Shown piece by piece: positions 24,439 to 32,445 of a DNA stretch of 33,583 bases (positions are counted from its first letter, which is position 1; every line of letters begins with the position of its first letter). The notes below the pieces were generated by a model, which saw nothing but the letters and a program-made list of their open reading frames with translations, had not been told where the DNA came from and did no database searches. The stretch is from Clostridia bacterium (GTDB taxonomy: Bacteria > Bacillota_A > Clostridia > Christensenellales > Aristaeellaceae). The DNA lies in NCBI GenBank assembly GCA_017509065.1, contig JAFWQM010000172.1, positions 1 through 33,583 of the forward strand. The letters are read 5' to 3'. The translations under genes were made by a program, and so were the position numbers.

Positions 24439-24567
24439 GTCGTCGTTCGACGGCTTCGGTTGGCGGCTTTGCGCCGTCTCCGGGCAATCTTTCCGCTCTG
24501 CGGGCCTTGACGTAGCGCTGCTACGCCGGCGGCCCTTATCACGGAAATCTTACCCGGATTACGACTC
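24437..24567. repeat. Long imperfect palindrome inserted between rpsQ and rplN
   Basis: The two ends match as GAGTCGT (24437-24443) and ACGACTC (24561-24567). Inside, CCGGG...TTTCCG pairs with CGGAAA...CCCGG, then GGGCC with GGCCC. At the centre CGTAGC and GCTACG flank GCT. A side hairpin GTCGTCG/CGACGGC lies near the left end. The element begins at the rpsQ stop. It looks like an interspersed palindromic repeat carried into the operon. Confidence 0.6.
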
Positions 24568-24646
24568 AAATCCATCCAACCTCAGCCGTCTCGCTCCTCC
24601 TGATGGGCTGAACTGGACGGAGGAACGGGATTAAGCAAGCATCCGA

Positions 24647-24684
24647 CCTCTCATGGGGGCATTGCGTACCCACCATGAATGAGG
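24647..24684 (+). promoter_or_regulatory. Hairpin directly upstream of the rplN ribosome binding site
   Basis: CCTCTCATGG (24647-24656) pairs with CCATGA plus GAGG (24673-24684) with a 2-base bulge. The stem ends eight bases before the AAAGGAGG of rplN. It could modulate translation of L14 and the genes after it. Confidence 0.4.
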
Positions 24685-24707
24685 AACCTATAAAGGAGGA
24701 AACCCCT

Positions 24708-25076
24708 ATGATTCAGCCGCAAACGCGACTCAAGGTCGCCGACAACTCCGGCGCCAAGGAAATCATGTGCATCCGCGTGCTGGGTGGATCCTTCCGGCGT
24801 ACCGGCTCCATCGGCGATGTGATCGTCGCCTCTGTGAAGACCGCTACCCCCGGTGGCCAGGTGAAGAAGGGCGACGTGGTCAAAGCCGTCATCGTCCGCG
24901 TGCACCAGCCCCAGCGCCGTCCCGATGGCAGCTACATTCGTTTCGACGATAACGCCGCCGTCATCATCGGCAACGACAAAATGCCCCGCGGCACCCGCAT
25001 CTTTGGGCCGGTTGCCCGCGAACTGCGTGAGAAGGACTACATGAAAATCGTGTCCCTCGCTCCCGAAGTGCTGTAA
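24708..25076 (+). CDS. rplN: 50S ribosomal protein L14
   Basis: L14 (122 residues, the standard length) forms an inter-subunit bridge and is the binding site of silencing factor Rsf[21 protein letters not shown], then CIRVLGG, and [20 protein letters not shown] are diagnostic. ATG 24708 is chosen because AAAGGAGG lies about nine bases before it and the length matches. It restarts the spc operon after the gap following rpsQ. Confidence 0.98.
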   Translation: MIQPQTRLKVADNSGAKEIMCIRVLGGSFRRTGSIGDVIVASVKTATPGGQVKKGDVVKAVIVRVHQPQRRPDGSYIRFDDNAAVIIGNDKMPRGTRIFGPVARELREKDYMKIVSLAPEVL

Positions 25077-25090
25077 GGAGGACAATGAAG

Positions 25091-25426
25091 ATGTTTGTAA
25101 AAGCAAAGGATCAGGTCGTTGTCATCTCCGGCAAGGACAAGGGCGCCAAGGGTAAGGTGGTCGCCGCCGCCCCCAAGACCGGCAAGATCGTGGTGGAAGG
25201 CGTGGCCATGGTCACCAAGCACCAGAAAGCCAGGCAGCAGGGCCAGCCCGGCGGCATCATCAAGAAGGAAGCCTTCATCGACGCTTCCAACGTGATGCTC
25301 ATCTGCCCCAAGTGTGGCAAAGCGATCCGCGTCGGCCACAAGATCGTGGAAGAAACCGGCAAGGACGGCAAAGTCACCAAGAAGAATGTGCGTGTGTGCA
25401 GCAAGTGCGGCGCGCAGATCGACTGA
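25091..25426 (+). CDS. rplX: 50S ribosomal protein L24 with zinc-ribbon cysteines
   Basis: L24 (111 residues) starts large-subunit assembly. The N-terminal KOW motif is seen in VVISGKDKGAKGKVVAAAPK. The C-terminal half contains ICPKCGKAIRVGHK and VRVCSKCGAQID, two CXXC pairs able to hold a zinc ion. Many bacterial L24 proteins lack these. ATG 25091 (MFVKAKDQ) lies nine bases from AGGAGG. The ATG at 25085 is only three bases from it and is less likely. Confidence 0.96.
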   Translation: MFVKAKDQVVVISGKDKGAKGKVVAAAPKTGKIVVEGVAMVTKHQKARQQGQPGGIIKKEAFIDASNVMLICPKCGKAIRVGHKIVEETGKDGKVTKKNVRVCSKCGAQID

Positions 25427-25444
25427 TAAGGAGGCAACAAGCAA

Positions 25445-25990
25445 ATGGCTACCCGTATCAAGGAAAAGTATTTGGCCGAAGCTGTGCCTGCCTTGCAGCA
25501 AAAGTTCGGCTATAAGAACGTCATGGAAATCCCCCGGCTGGAAAAGGTCATCATCAACATGGGCTTGGGCGACTGCAAAGACAACGCGAAAGCGCTGGAA
25601 TCCGCCGTCGCTGAGCTGACCCAGATCGCGGGCCAGAAGCCCCTGGTGACCAAGGCCAAGAAGAGCGTTGCCAACTTCAAACTCCGCCAGGGCATGAACG
25701 TCGGCGCGAAGGTGACCCTCCGCGGCGCGCGTATGGAAGAGTTCATGGATAAGCTGGTCAACATCGCTCTGCCCCGCGTCCGCGACTTCCGCGGCGTGAG
25801 CACGAAAGCCTTTGACGGCCGCGGCAATTATGCCCTGGGCATCAAGGAACAGCTGATCTTCCCCGAAATCGAATACGATAAGGTTGAGAAGATCCGGGGC
25901 ATGGAAATGATTTTCGTGACCACCGCCAAGACCGACGAAGAGGCCAAGGAGCTGCTGCGGCTGCTGGGCATGCCCTTCGCTCAGCAGTAA
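25445..25990 (+). CDS. rplE: 50S ribosomal protein L5
   Basis: L5 (181 residues) binds 5S rRNA and touches the P-site tRNA. Family signatures are [20 protein letters not shown], then [34 protein letters not shown] and [27 protein letters not shown] precedes the ATG at a good distance. Length is normal. In E. coli this is where S8 controls the spc operon; no comparable leader is visible in the 18-base gap here. Confidence 0.98.
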   Translation: MATRIKEKYLAEAVPALQQKFGYKNVMEIPRLEKVIINMGLGDCKDNAKALESAVAELTQIAGQKPLVTKAKKSVANFKLRQGMNVGAKVTLRGARMEEFMDKLVNIALPRVRDFRGVSTKAFDGRGNYALGIKEQLIFPEIEYDKVEKIRGMEMIFVTTAKTDEEAKELLRLLGMPFAQQ

Positions 25991-26006
25991 GGGAGGAGAA
26001 ACAACA

Positions 26007-26192
26007 ATGGCAAAAACCAGCATGAAGATCCGTCAGGCGCGGCCTGCCAAGTTCTCTACCCGCGCTTACACCCGCTGCCGCCTGTGCGGCCGGCCTCATT
26101 CCGTGCTTCGCCGGTATGGCATCTGCCGTATCTGCTTCCGTGAATTGGCCTACAAAGGCCAGATCCCCGGCGTGCGCAAAGCGAGCTGGTAA
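26007..26192 (+). CDS. rpsN: 30S ribosomal protein S14, zinc-binding type Z
   Basis: This 61-residue S14 is the short, zinc-binding form. The ligands are C24 and C27 (CRLCGR) and C40 and C43 (CRICF). The C-terminus [11 protein letters not shown] is fully conserved. It is the only S14 gene in the window. GGGAGG precedes the ATG, 16 bases after rplE. Confidence 0.98.
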   Translation: MAKTSMKIRQARPAKFSTRAYTRCRLCGRPHSVLRRYGICRICFRELAYKGQIPGVRKASW

Positions 26193-26210
26193 GTGTAAGG
26201 AGGTAAAATC

Positions 26211-26609
26211 ATGGTTGTCAATGATCCCATTGCCGATATGCTCACCCGCATTCGCAACGCGCAGATCGCCCGCCACGACAGCGTGGTGATCCCCGCCAGC
26301 AACATCAAGAAGGCCATCGCCAAGATCCTGCTTGATGAGGGTTATATCAAATCGGTCGAAAATATCGCGGACGGCCTGCAGGGTTCCATCAAGATCACCC
26401 TCAAGTATCTGGACAAAAAGCAGCCCGTTATCGTTGGCCTCAAGCGCATCTCCAAGCCCGGCCTGCGGGTGTATGCCACCTGCGAAGAGCTGCCCAAGGT
26501 TCTGGGCGGCCTGGGCATCGCCATCGTTTCCACTTCCAAGGGCCTGATGACCGACAAGGCTGCCCGGAAGGAAAACATGGGCGGCGAAGTGCTTTGCTAC
26601 ATCTGGTAA
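26211..26609 (+). CDS. rpsH: 30S ribosomal protein S8
   Basis: S8 (132 residues) is a primary 16S rRNA-binding protein and in some bacteria represses the spc operon. [20 protein letters not shown], the middle [20 protein letters not shown], and the end [20 protein letters not shown] are diagnostic. AGGAGG lies eight bases before the ATG. Length is normal. Confidence 0.98.
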   Translation: MVVNDPIADMLTRIRNAQIARHDSVVIPASNIKKAIAKILLDEGYIKSVENIADGLQGSIKITLKYLDKKQPVIVGLKRISKPGLRVYATCEELPKVLGGLGIAIVSTSKGLMTDKAARKENMGGEVLCYIW

Positions 26610-26634
26610 TCTGATCGTCAGGAGGTAAAAGACT

Positions 26635-27183
26635 ATGTCTCGTATCGGAAGGCTCCCGATTGCCGTTCCCGCGGGCGTGACGGTTACCATCGATGAAAAC
26701 AATCTGGTTACCGTGAAAGGCCCCAAGGGCACGCTGTCCCAGCAGATCAATCCCGATATCAGCGTAAAGCTGGAAAATAACGAAATCAAGGTTGCCCGTC
26801 CCAGCGACGATAAGCAGCACCGCGCCTGGCACGGCCTGTACCGCGCCCTGATCCACAACATGGTGGTCGGCGTGACCGAAGGCTTCTCCAAGACGCTGGA
26901 AATGGTCGGCACCGGCTACCGCGCCGCCGCCGAAAACAACGGCAAGACCCTGAATATCGCCATCGGCTTCTCTCACCCCGTGATCCTCGAAGCCGAAGAA
27001 AACATCTCTTATGAAACGCCGGTGCAGACCAAGATCGTGGTCAAGGGCATCGACAAGCAGCAGGTCGGCAGGATTGCCGCTGATATCCGCGCCATTCGTA
27101 AGCCGGAACCCTATCTGGGCAAGGGCATCAAGTACGAAGGCGAGCATATCCGCCGCAAGGAAGGCAAGGCCGGTAAGAAGTAA
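26635..27183 (+). CDS. rplF: 50S ribosomal protein L6
   Basis: L6 (182 residues) lies near the factor-binding site. [28 protein letters not shown], the central [20 protein letters not shown] and [20 protein letters not shown] are family marks. AGGAGG precedes the ATG. Twenty-five bases separate it from rpsH. Confidence 0.98.
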   Translation: MSRIGRLPIAVPAGVTVTIDENNLVTVKGPKGTLSQQINPDISVKLENNEIKVARPSDDKQHRAWHGLYRALIHNMVVGVTEGFSKTLEMVGTGYRAAAENNGKTLNIAIGFSHPVILEAEENISYETPVQTKIVVKGIDKQQVGRIAADIRAIRKPEPYLGKGIKYEGEHIRRKEGKAGKK

Positions 27184-27201
27184 GAAAGGGAGTGAACGCA
27201 A

Positions 27202-27570
27202 ATGTTCAATAAGCGCGACCGTAATGAAGTGCGCGTGATCCGTCACGCCCGCGTCCGCAAAAAGATCAGCGGCACCCCCGAAATGCCGCGCCTGTGCGTC
27301 TACCGCAGCAACAAGAGCATTTATGCGCAGGTCATCGACGATACCAAGGGCGTGACCCTGGTATCCGCTTCCACGCTGGATCCCGCCATTCGCGGCCAGC
27401 TGGACGACAAGAGCAAGACCGGCGCTTCTGAGCTGGTGGGCAAGCTGGTGGCCGAACGCGCCATCGCCGCCGGGATCAAGGACGTCGTGTTCGACCGCGG
27501 CGGTTACCTGTACACCGGCCGTGTGGCCGCCCTGGCCGCCGCCGCCCGCGAAGCCGGGCTGAACTTCTAA
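27202..27570 (+). CDS. rplR: 50S ribosomal protein L18
   Basis: L18 (122 residues) delivers 5S rRNA to the large subunit together with L5. [20 protein letters not shown], then [14 protein letters not shown], and [20 protein letters not shown] are the conserved blocks. AAGGGAG lies nine bases before the ATG. Normal length. Confidence 0.98.
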   Translation: MFNKRDRNEVRVIRHARVRKKISGTPEMPRLCVYRSNKSIYAQVIDDTKGVTLVSASTLDPAIRGQLDDKSKTGASELVGKLVAERAIAAGIKDVVFDRGGYLYTGRVAALAAAAREAGLNF

Positions 27571-27587
27571 GGGGAGGAAAACGTAAC

Positions 27588-28172
27588 ATGCCTATGAACG
27601 AAAACGATCGTCAGAACGACCGTAAAAACGATCGGCAGGATCGCCCCTTCGAGCGCCGCGACCGCCGGGACCGCCGGGACCGCGAACAGCCTGAAAGCGA
27701 ATGGAAAGAACGCCTGGTCGCCCTGAACCGCGTGACCAAGGTCGTTAAGGGCGGTAAGAATTTCCGGTTCGCCGCCCTGGTCGTGGTCGGCAATGAAAAG
27801 GGCCAGGTCGGCGCCGCGATCGGCAAGGCCAAGGAAGTGCCCGAAGCCATCCGCAAGGCCAAGGAAGCCGCCATGAAACATCTGGTCACCGTGCCTATGG
27901 CTGGCACCACCATCCCCCATGCCATCGACGGCCTGTTCGGCACCGCCAAAGTGGTGCTGCTGCCCGCTGAAGAAGGCGCTGGCGTTATCGCCGGCGGCGG
28001 CGCCCGCGCCGTGCTGGAGCTGGCTGGCGTCAAGGACATCCGCACCAAGACCTTCGGCACCAACAACCGCATCAACACCGTGAAAGCCACCCTGGAGGGC
28101 CTTAAGGGCCTGCGCAACGCGGAAACCGTCGCTCAGATGCGCGGCAAAGCGGTGGAAGATATTGTGGGCTAA
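27588..28172 (+). CDS. rpsE: 30S ribosomal protein S5 with Arg/Asp-rich N-terminal extension
   Basis: S5 (194 residues) helps decoding fidelity and forms the mRNA entry channel. The conserved body starts near [20 protein letters not shown] and runs through [20 protein letters not shown] and [20 protein letters not shown]. About 38 residues before it are low-complexity and highly charged ([19 protein letters not shown], then [12 protein letters not shown]). They are partly encoded by tandem GACCGCCGG copies around 27659-27680. GGGGAGG precedes ATG 27588. Confidence 0.97.
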   Translation: MPMNENDRQNDRKNDRQDRPFERRDRRDRRDREQPESEWKERLVALNRVTKVVKGGKNFRFAALVVVGNEKGQVGAAIGKAKEVPEAIRKAKEAAMKHLVTVPMAGTTIPHAIDGLFGTAKVVLLPAEEGAGVIAGGGARAVLELAGVKDIRTKTFGTNNRINTVKATLEGLKGLRNAETVAQMRGKAVEDIVG

Positions 28173-28186
28173 GGAGGAGTGGAAAG

Positions 28187-28369
28187 ATGAAACTCAAGAT
28201 CACCCTGACCAAATCCCCCATCGCCTCTCTCCAGGTGCATAAGGACACCGTGGCCGCGCTGGGCCTGCGCAAGGTCGGCATGACGGTCATCAAGGAGGAC
28301 AATCCCTGCGTCCGCGGCCAGATCTTCAGGGTGAAGCACATGGTCAAGGTCGAGGAAGTAAACGAATAA
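28187..28369 (+). CDS. rpmD: 50S ribosomal protein L30
   Basis: L30 (60 residues) is a small rRNA-binding protein. KITLTKSPIASLQVHKDTVA, then ALGLRKVGMTVIKEDNPCVR, is the family pattern. AAGGAGGAG lies before the ATG, 14 bases after rpsE. Some bacteria lack this gene; here it is intact and in its normal place. Confidence 0.97.
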   Translation: MKLKITLTKSPIASLQVHKDTVAALGLRKVGMTVIKEDNPCVRGQIFRVKHMVKVEEVNE

Positions 28370-28387
28370 GTAAGGGAGGAAACCCCT

Positions 28388-28828
28388 ATGAAATTGCATG
28401 AGTTGCAACCGGCTGCCGGTTCGACGACTGCCCCGAAGCGCCTCGGCCGAGGCGTAGGCTCTCAGTTGGGCAAAACCTCCGGTAAAGGCCACAAGGGCGC
28501 CAAGGCGCGCTCCGGCGGCGGCAAGCGCCCCGGCTTCGAAGGCGGCCAGATGCCTCTGACCCGCCGCATCCCCAAGCGCGGCTTTACCAACATTTTCCGT
28601 AAAGAATACGCTGCTGTGAACGTGTCCGCCCTCAACGTGTTTGAGGATGGCACAGTCATCACCAACGAAGCGCTGATCGAAGCGGGCCTCATCAAAAAGA
28701 CCCTCGATGGCGTGAAGGTGCTGGGCGGCGGCGAACTGACCAAGAAGCTGACTGTGAGCGTGGACAAGGTCACCGAATCCGCGAAGCAGAAAATCGAAGC
28801 GATCGGCGGGAAAGTTGAGGTGAAGTAA
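28388..28828 (+). CDS. rplO: 50S ribosomal protein L15
   Basis: L15 (146 residues) binds 23S rRNA late in assembly. It begins [20 protein letters not shown] and continues with [20 protein letters not shown], the Gly/Lys-rich tail that threads into rRNA, followed by [26 protein letters not shown] lies upstream. Its last codons (GAGGTG) carry the secY ribosome binding site, so the two are coupled. Confidence 0.98.
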   Translation: MKLHELQPAAGSTTAPKRLGRGVGSQLGKTSGKGHKGAKARSGGGKRPGFEGGQMPLTRRIPKRGFTNIFRKEYAAVNVSALNVFEDGTVITNEALIEAGLIKKTLDGVKVLGGGELTKKLTVSVDKVTESAKQKIEAIGGKVEVK

Positions 28829-28830
28829 CG

Positions 28831-30102
28831 ATGTGGGAAACCCTGCGTAACGTCTGGCGGGTTCCGGAGCTCCGCAAAAAGGTGCTCTACACGTTCTTCA
28901 TGCTGCTGATCTTCCGTTTGGTCAGCGTAATTCCCGCTCCCGGCGTCGATGTGAAAGCCGTTCAGGACGCCATGGGCCAGTACGACATGCTGGGCCTGGT
29001 GAACATGATGACCGGTAACTCCTTTGGGCAGATGACCATCATGGCCATGGGTATTTCTCCCTACATCAACGCTTCCATCATCATGCAGCTGCTCACCATC
29101 GCCATCCCGGCGCTGGAGCGGCTGCAGAAGGACGGCGGCGAAGAGGGCAAGAAAAAGATCAATAAGATCACCCGGTACGTCACGGTCGGTCTGGCCGCGC
29201 TGCAGGCCATCGGCATCATCGCCGGTCTGGGCGCCATCAAGGCCACCTACAAGAACGTGTTCGGTTATCTGACCATCGGTATCATCATGGCCGGCGGTAC
29301 CGCCCTGGCGATGTGGATCGGTGAGCGTATCACCAAGAACGGCATCGGCAACGGTATCTCCCTGCTGATCTTCGCCGGCATCATCTCCAACCTGTTCAAC
29401 GGCATCGTGACCGCTACTGCCCGCATCTTCAACGGCGGCGGCATGGCGGCCGTGGGACAGCTGGCTGTCATCCTGATCTCCACGCTGGTGATCCTCGTGA
29501 TCGTTACGTTCGTGGATATGGCTGAGCGCCGAATCCCCGTCCAGTACGCCAAGCGCGTGGTGGGCCGGAAGATGTACGGCGGCCAGAGTACCCATATCCC
29601 GCTGAAGCTGCTGAGCGTCGGCGTGCTGCCCCTGATCTTCGCTTATTCCTTTATGGCGTTCCCGGGTACCATCTTCGCCATGTTCGGCACCAGCTCCGGC
29701 GCGTATAAGTGGTGGCAGGCCAACATGCATCAGGCTTCTCCCTGGTACATGATCGTATGCGCATTGCTTATCATCGCGTTCAGCTACTTCTACACTTCCA
29801 TCACCTTCAACCCCGAGGATATCGCCAAGAATATCCAGCAGCAGGGCGGTCACATCCCCGGTATCCGTACCGGCAGCAAGACCGTGGAATTCCTCAAGCG
29901 GACTTCCAACCGCCTGACCCTGTTCGCCGCCCTGTTCTTGGCCATCCTGTCCACCATCCCCTCCCTGCTGACGGTTTGGCAGCAAGTGCAGATTCCCTTC
30001 GGCGCTTCTTCCATCCTGATCGCTGTGAGTGTGGCCATCGAGACGGTGCGCCAGGTGGAGAGTCAGCTGGTGATGAGAAATTACAAAGGCTTCCTGGGTT
30101 AA
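28831..30102 (+). CDS. secY: Protein translocase channel subunit SecY
   Basis: SecY (423 residues) is the ten-helix membrane channel through which SecA and ribosomes push proteins. Opening residues WETLRNVWRVPELRKKVLYT, the PYINASIIMQLLTIAIP block, the loop WIGERITKNGIGNGISLLIF, the basic cytosolic loop (AERRIPVQYAKRVVG) and the end LVMRNYKGFLG are all typical. It starts two bases after the rplO stop. A 376-base gap full of hairpins follows, instead of immediate adk. Confidence 0.98.
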   Translation: MWETLRNVWRVPELRKKVLYTFFMLLIFRLVSVIPAPGVDVKAVQDAMGQYDMLGLVNMMTGNSFGQMTIMAMGISPYINASIIMQLLTIAIPALERLQKDGGEEGKKKINKITRYVTVGLAALQAIGIIAGLGAIKATYKNVFGYLTIGIIMAGGTALAMWIGERITKNGIGNGISLLIFAGIISNLFNGIVTATARIFNGGGMAAVGQLAVILISTLVILVIVTFVDMAERRIPVQYAKRVVGRKMYGGQSTHIPLKLLSVGVLPLIFAYSFMAFPGTIFAMFGTSSGAYKWWQANMHQASPWYMIVCALLIIAFSYFYTSITFNPEDIAKNIQQQGGHIPGIRTGSKTVEFLKRTSNRLTLFAALFLAILSTIPSLLTVWQQVQIPFGASSILIAVSVAIETVRQVESQLVMRNYKGFLG

Positions 30103-30113
30103 TCGAAAGATTC
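30101..30113. repeat. AATCGAAAGATTC mini-hairpin, first copy
   Basis: AATC and GATT flank a GAAA tetraloop, overlapping the last bases of the secY stop codon. The identical 13-mer occurs at 32636-32648 in the gap before rpsM. Confidence 0.5.
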
Positions 30114-30128
30114 ACTCACGGAATACGC

Positions 30129-30176
30129 GGAATGCACCCCTGGCGGGAGCGAAGGTTTCCCCAGGGGCGGCATTCC
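30129..30176 (+). terminator. Strong hairpin after secY
   Basis: GGAATGC (30129-30135) and CCCCTGG (30137-30143) pair with CCAGGGG (30161-30167) and GCATTCC (30170-30176). No T-run follows, so it may be an attenuator or an RNA processing or stability element rather than a full terminator. Confidence 0.5.
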
Positions 30177-30180
30177 ACGT

Positions 30181-30224
30181 TCTATGTATAGGCAATGTAA
30201 ATTGTGGTTGTTTTTATACATAGA
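30181..30224. promoter_or_regulatory. 10-bp perfect inverted repeat over the adk promoter
   Basis: TCTATGTATA (30181-30190) and TATACATAGA (30215-30224) flank 24 AT-rich bases. The repeat brackets the -35 box and ends directly before the -10 box of the predicted promoter. It could be an operator with two half-sites or an RNA stem. Confidence 0.45.
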
Positions 30225-30230
30225 TACAAT
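30202..30230 (+). promoter_or_regulatory. Possible internal promoter upstream of adk
   Basis: TTGTGG (30202-30207), a 17-base spacer and TACAAT (30225-30230). It would drive adk-map-KOW-infA-rpmJ and the alpha-operon genes independently of the upstream cluster. Confidence 0.45.
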
Positions 30231-30288
30231 ATTTGGGGTTTACTGATTTCTGGATTCAAAGAGCAGGCAATACCCGACGTACTCAACG

Positions 30289-30452
30289 GCTTTCTCGGAA
30301 GGGGACGAACCGCCGATGACCGCCAGTGGCGGGAATGTCATCGGCGGTGAGATCATCCGAAACAAGCAATCTCCGCAGTGCGGAGTTGCGCCGATTGAGG
30401 ATGCGGAAAAGGGGGAACCGCTCTTTGGCTTCTAAAGAGCGGTTCCCCCCAG
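30289..30452. repeat. Hairpin repeat copy D, split by other palindromes
   Basis: The hairpin core lies at 30411-30426 and 30434-30449 (16-base perfect arms, GGGGGAACCGCTCTTT). Relative to copies A-C, one A-T pair is missing from both arms. The family tail GCTTTCTCGGAAGGGG is found at 30289-30304, about 106 bases to the left. Between them lie an 11-bp stem (CCGCCGATGAC, 30310-30320 with 30337-30347, enclosing CGCC/GGCG) and the palindrome CTCCGCAGTGCGGAG (30371-30385). Confidence 0.65.
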
Positions 30453-30478
30453 AGAAAAACTTTCAAGGAGGTGCTGGT

Positions 30479-31111
30479 ATGAACCTGATTTTCCTGGGCC
30501 CTCCCGGCGCGGGCAAAGGCACGATGGCACAGCTGCTGATGAACGAAGTGGGCATCCCCCAGATTTCCACCGGCGATATGCTCCGTCAGGCGATGAAAGC
30601 GGGCACTGAAATGGGCCTGAGCGCCAAGCGGTATATCGAAGCGGGCGAACTGGTGCCCGATGAAGTGGTCATCGGCATCGTGAAGGACCGCCTCCAGGCG
30701 GAAGACTGCAAGAACGGCTATATCCTGGACGGTTTCCCCCGGACGGTTCCGCAGGCGGAAGCGCTGGCGCAGTTCGCCAAGATCGACGTAGCGCTGAACA
30801 TCGCCCTGGACGATGAAGTGATCATCAACCGCCTGGGCGGACGGCGCGTGTGCCTCAAGTGCGGCGCGACGTATCACATCAGCACCCTGAACGGCAGCGA
30901 TACCTGCGCGGCATGCGGCGAAAAGCTGGTGCAGCGCAAGGACGACGCCCCCGAAACGGTGAAGAACCGCTTGGCCGTGTACGCGGCGCAGACCGCTCCA
31001 CTCATTGACTACTATGAGAAGAAGGGCCTGCTCAAAACCGTGGAATGCGCGCCGAAGGCCACCGTGCAGGAAAACTACGCCAAAGTGCGTGAAACGCTGG
31101 GGATTGCATGA
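30479..31111 (+). CDS. adk: Adenylate kinase (zinc-LID type)
   Basis: This enzyme (210 residues) interconverts ATP plus AMP and two ADP. The P-loop GPPGAGKGT is at 7-15 and the AMP-binding TGDMLR at 31-36. DGFPRT is at 84-89. The LID has a zinc site of C125, C128, C143 and C146 (CLKCG and CAACG), as in many Gram-positive enzymes. AAGGAGG lies eight bases before ATG 30479. In-frame codons further upstream cross the hairpin repeat and are rejected. The stop overlaps the map start by four bases. Confidence 0.98.
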   Translation: MNLIFLGPPGAGKGTMAQLLMNEVGIPQISTGDMLRQAMKAGTEMGLSAKRYIEAGELVPDEVVIGIVKDRLQAEDCKNGYILDGFPRTVPQAEALAQFAKIDVALNIALDDEVIINRLGGRRVCLKCGATYHISTLNGSDTCAACGEKLVQRKDDAPETVKNRLAVYAAQTAPLIDYYEKKGLLKTVECAPKATVQENYAKVRETLGIA

Positions 31112-31887
31112 TCAGCATTAAGAACCCCATCCAGCTCTCCAAAATGCGCAGCGCGGGACACCTGCTGTATGACGTGCTCATGGCCACTCGGGAGATCATT
31201 CGTCCCGGCATCACCACCATGGATATCAACGCTTTTGTGGATGAATGCATTCGCAAGGGTGGCGGTATCCCCACGGAACTGGGCTACTGCGGGTATCCCG
31301 CCTCCATCTGCGCTTCCATCGACGACGAGGTGGTGCATGGCATCCCCTCGAAAAATGTGGAGCTCAAGGAAGGCAGCATCATCTCCATCGACGTAACGCT
31401 GGCCCTGGACGGCTGGCAGGCGGACAGCTGCTTTACCGCGCCGGTTGGAAAGATCAGCGCTGAAAAGCAAAAGCTGATCCGGGTCACGGAAGAATGCTTC
31501 TGGCGCGGCGCGCGGCAGGCGGTGAACGGCAACCGCATCGGCGATATCAGCTTCGCGGTGCAGAACCACGCGGAAGCCAACGGCTACGGCGTGGTGCGCG
31601 ACCTGACCGGCCACGGCATCGGAAAGGAAATGCACGAAGATCCTTCAGTTCCCAACTTCGGCGCTGCCGGCCATGGATCAAGAATCCGTCCGGGCATGAC
31701 CTTCTGCGTAGAACCCATGATCAGTATGGGCACGTGGAAGGTGCATCAGCTCAGCGACGGCTGGACGATAGTGACCAACGACCACGCGCCCGCAGCCCAT
31801 TACGAGCACACATTGGCCATCACGCCCAAGGGCCTGCCGGAACTTTTAACGCTTCCGGGCTTCAGTTGGAAGGAGCAGGAAGAATGA
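31108..31887 (+). CDS. map: Methionine aminopeptidase, type I
   Basis: This enzyme (259 residues) removes the N-terminal methionine of nascent proteins. The metal site is complete: D95 and D106 (SIDVTLALDGWQADS), H169 (TGHGIG), E202 (FCVEPMI) and E233 (HYEHT), with substrate-side H77 (VVHGIP) and H176. No N-terminal zinc-finger extension is present. ATGA overlaps link it to adk before and the KOW gene after, indicating coupled translation. Confidence 0.98.
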   Translation: MISIKNPIQLSKMRSAGHLLYDVLMATREIIRPGITTMDINAFVDECIRKGGGIPTELGYCGYPASICASIDDEVVHGIPSKNVELKEGSIISIDVTLALDGWQADSCFTAPVGKISAEKQKLIRVTEECFWRGARQAVNGNRIGDISFAVQNHAEANGYGVVRDLTGHGIGKEMHEDPSVPNFGAAGHGSRIRPGMTFCVEPMISMGTWKVHQLSDGWTIVTNDHAPAAHYEHTLAITPKGLPELLTLPGFSWKEQEE

Positions 31888-32192
31888 AACCGCCAATTTT
31901 GCCCGGTTACGCAGTTTTTTCAAAAAAAGGGCGTGACAAAGGCAGGTACTTTGTGGTATTATATACGTTGGACGCCGAATTTGTGATGATCGCCGATGGG
32001 GACACCCGGAAGCTGAATCACATGAAGAAAAAACGGCGCAAGCACCTGTGCGCGTGCCCCCATGAGTTTCCCGAGCTCCTGATGCTGCAGGAGAAAGGCC
32101 AGCTCAAGGACAGCGACATCCGCAAGGCGCTGTATTCCATCCAACGCAATGCCCATGGCGAAGAGACGCCGAACGAGAACAGGGAGGGTTAA
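31884..32192 (+). CDS. KOW-domain RNA-binding protein
   Basis: This 102-residue, basic protein begins MKPPILPGYAVFSKKGRDKG, then RYFVVLYTLDAEFVMIADGD, a KOW-type fold resembling the eukaryotic/archaeal L14e-L27e group. TRKLNHMKKKRRKHLCACPH follows and then a helical tail. Clostridia often carry such a gene between map and infA. Its start overlaps the map stop (ATGA), and infA starts five bases after its stop, so it belongs to this transcription unit. Binding to rRNA or ribosomes is likely by family, but its function is not established. Confidence 0.85.
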   Translation: MKPPILPGYAVFSKKGRDKGRYFVVLYTLDAEFVMIADGDTRKLNHMKKKRRKHLCACPHEFPELLMLQEKGQLKDSDIRKALYSIQRNAHGEETPNENREG

Positions 32193-32197
32193 TCTGA

Positions 32198-32419
32198 TTG
32201 TCCAAGGACGATGTCATCGAAATGGAAGGCAAGGTCATTGAGGCGCTGCCCAATGCCATGTTCCAGGTTGAACTGCCGAACGGCCATCGCATCATGGCCC
32301 ATATTTCCGGCAAGATGCGCATGAACTTCATCCGCATTTACCCGGGGGATAAGGTCACGATCGAGCTCTCCCCCTACGACTTGACCCGCGGCCGCATCAC
32401 GTGGCGCAGCAAGAATTGA
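32198..32419 (+). CDS. infA: Translation initiation factor IF-1 (TTG start)
   Basis: IF-1 (73 residues) is an OB-fold protein that occupies the A site during initiation. [20 protein letters not shown], then [20 protein letters not shown], and [13 protein letters not shown] are full-length matches. The start codon is TTG at 32198: GGGAGGG lies nine bases before it and no ATG or GTG fits. A weak start codon may hold down IF-1 output within this operon. Confidence 0.96.
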   Translation: MSKDDVIEMEGKVIEALPNAMFQVELPNGHRIMAHISGKMRMNFIRIYPGDKVTIELSPYDLTRGRITWRSKN

Positions 32420-32445
32420 TTCTGACCCAAGGAGGTAGCACCGCT

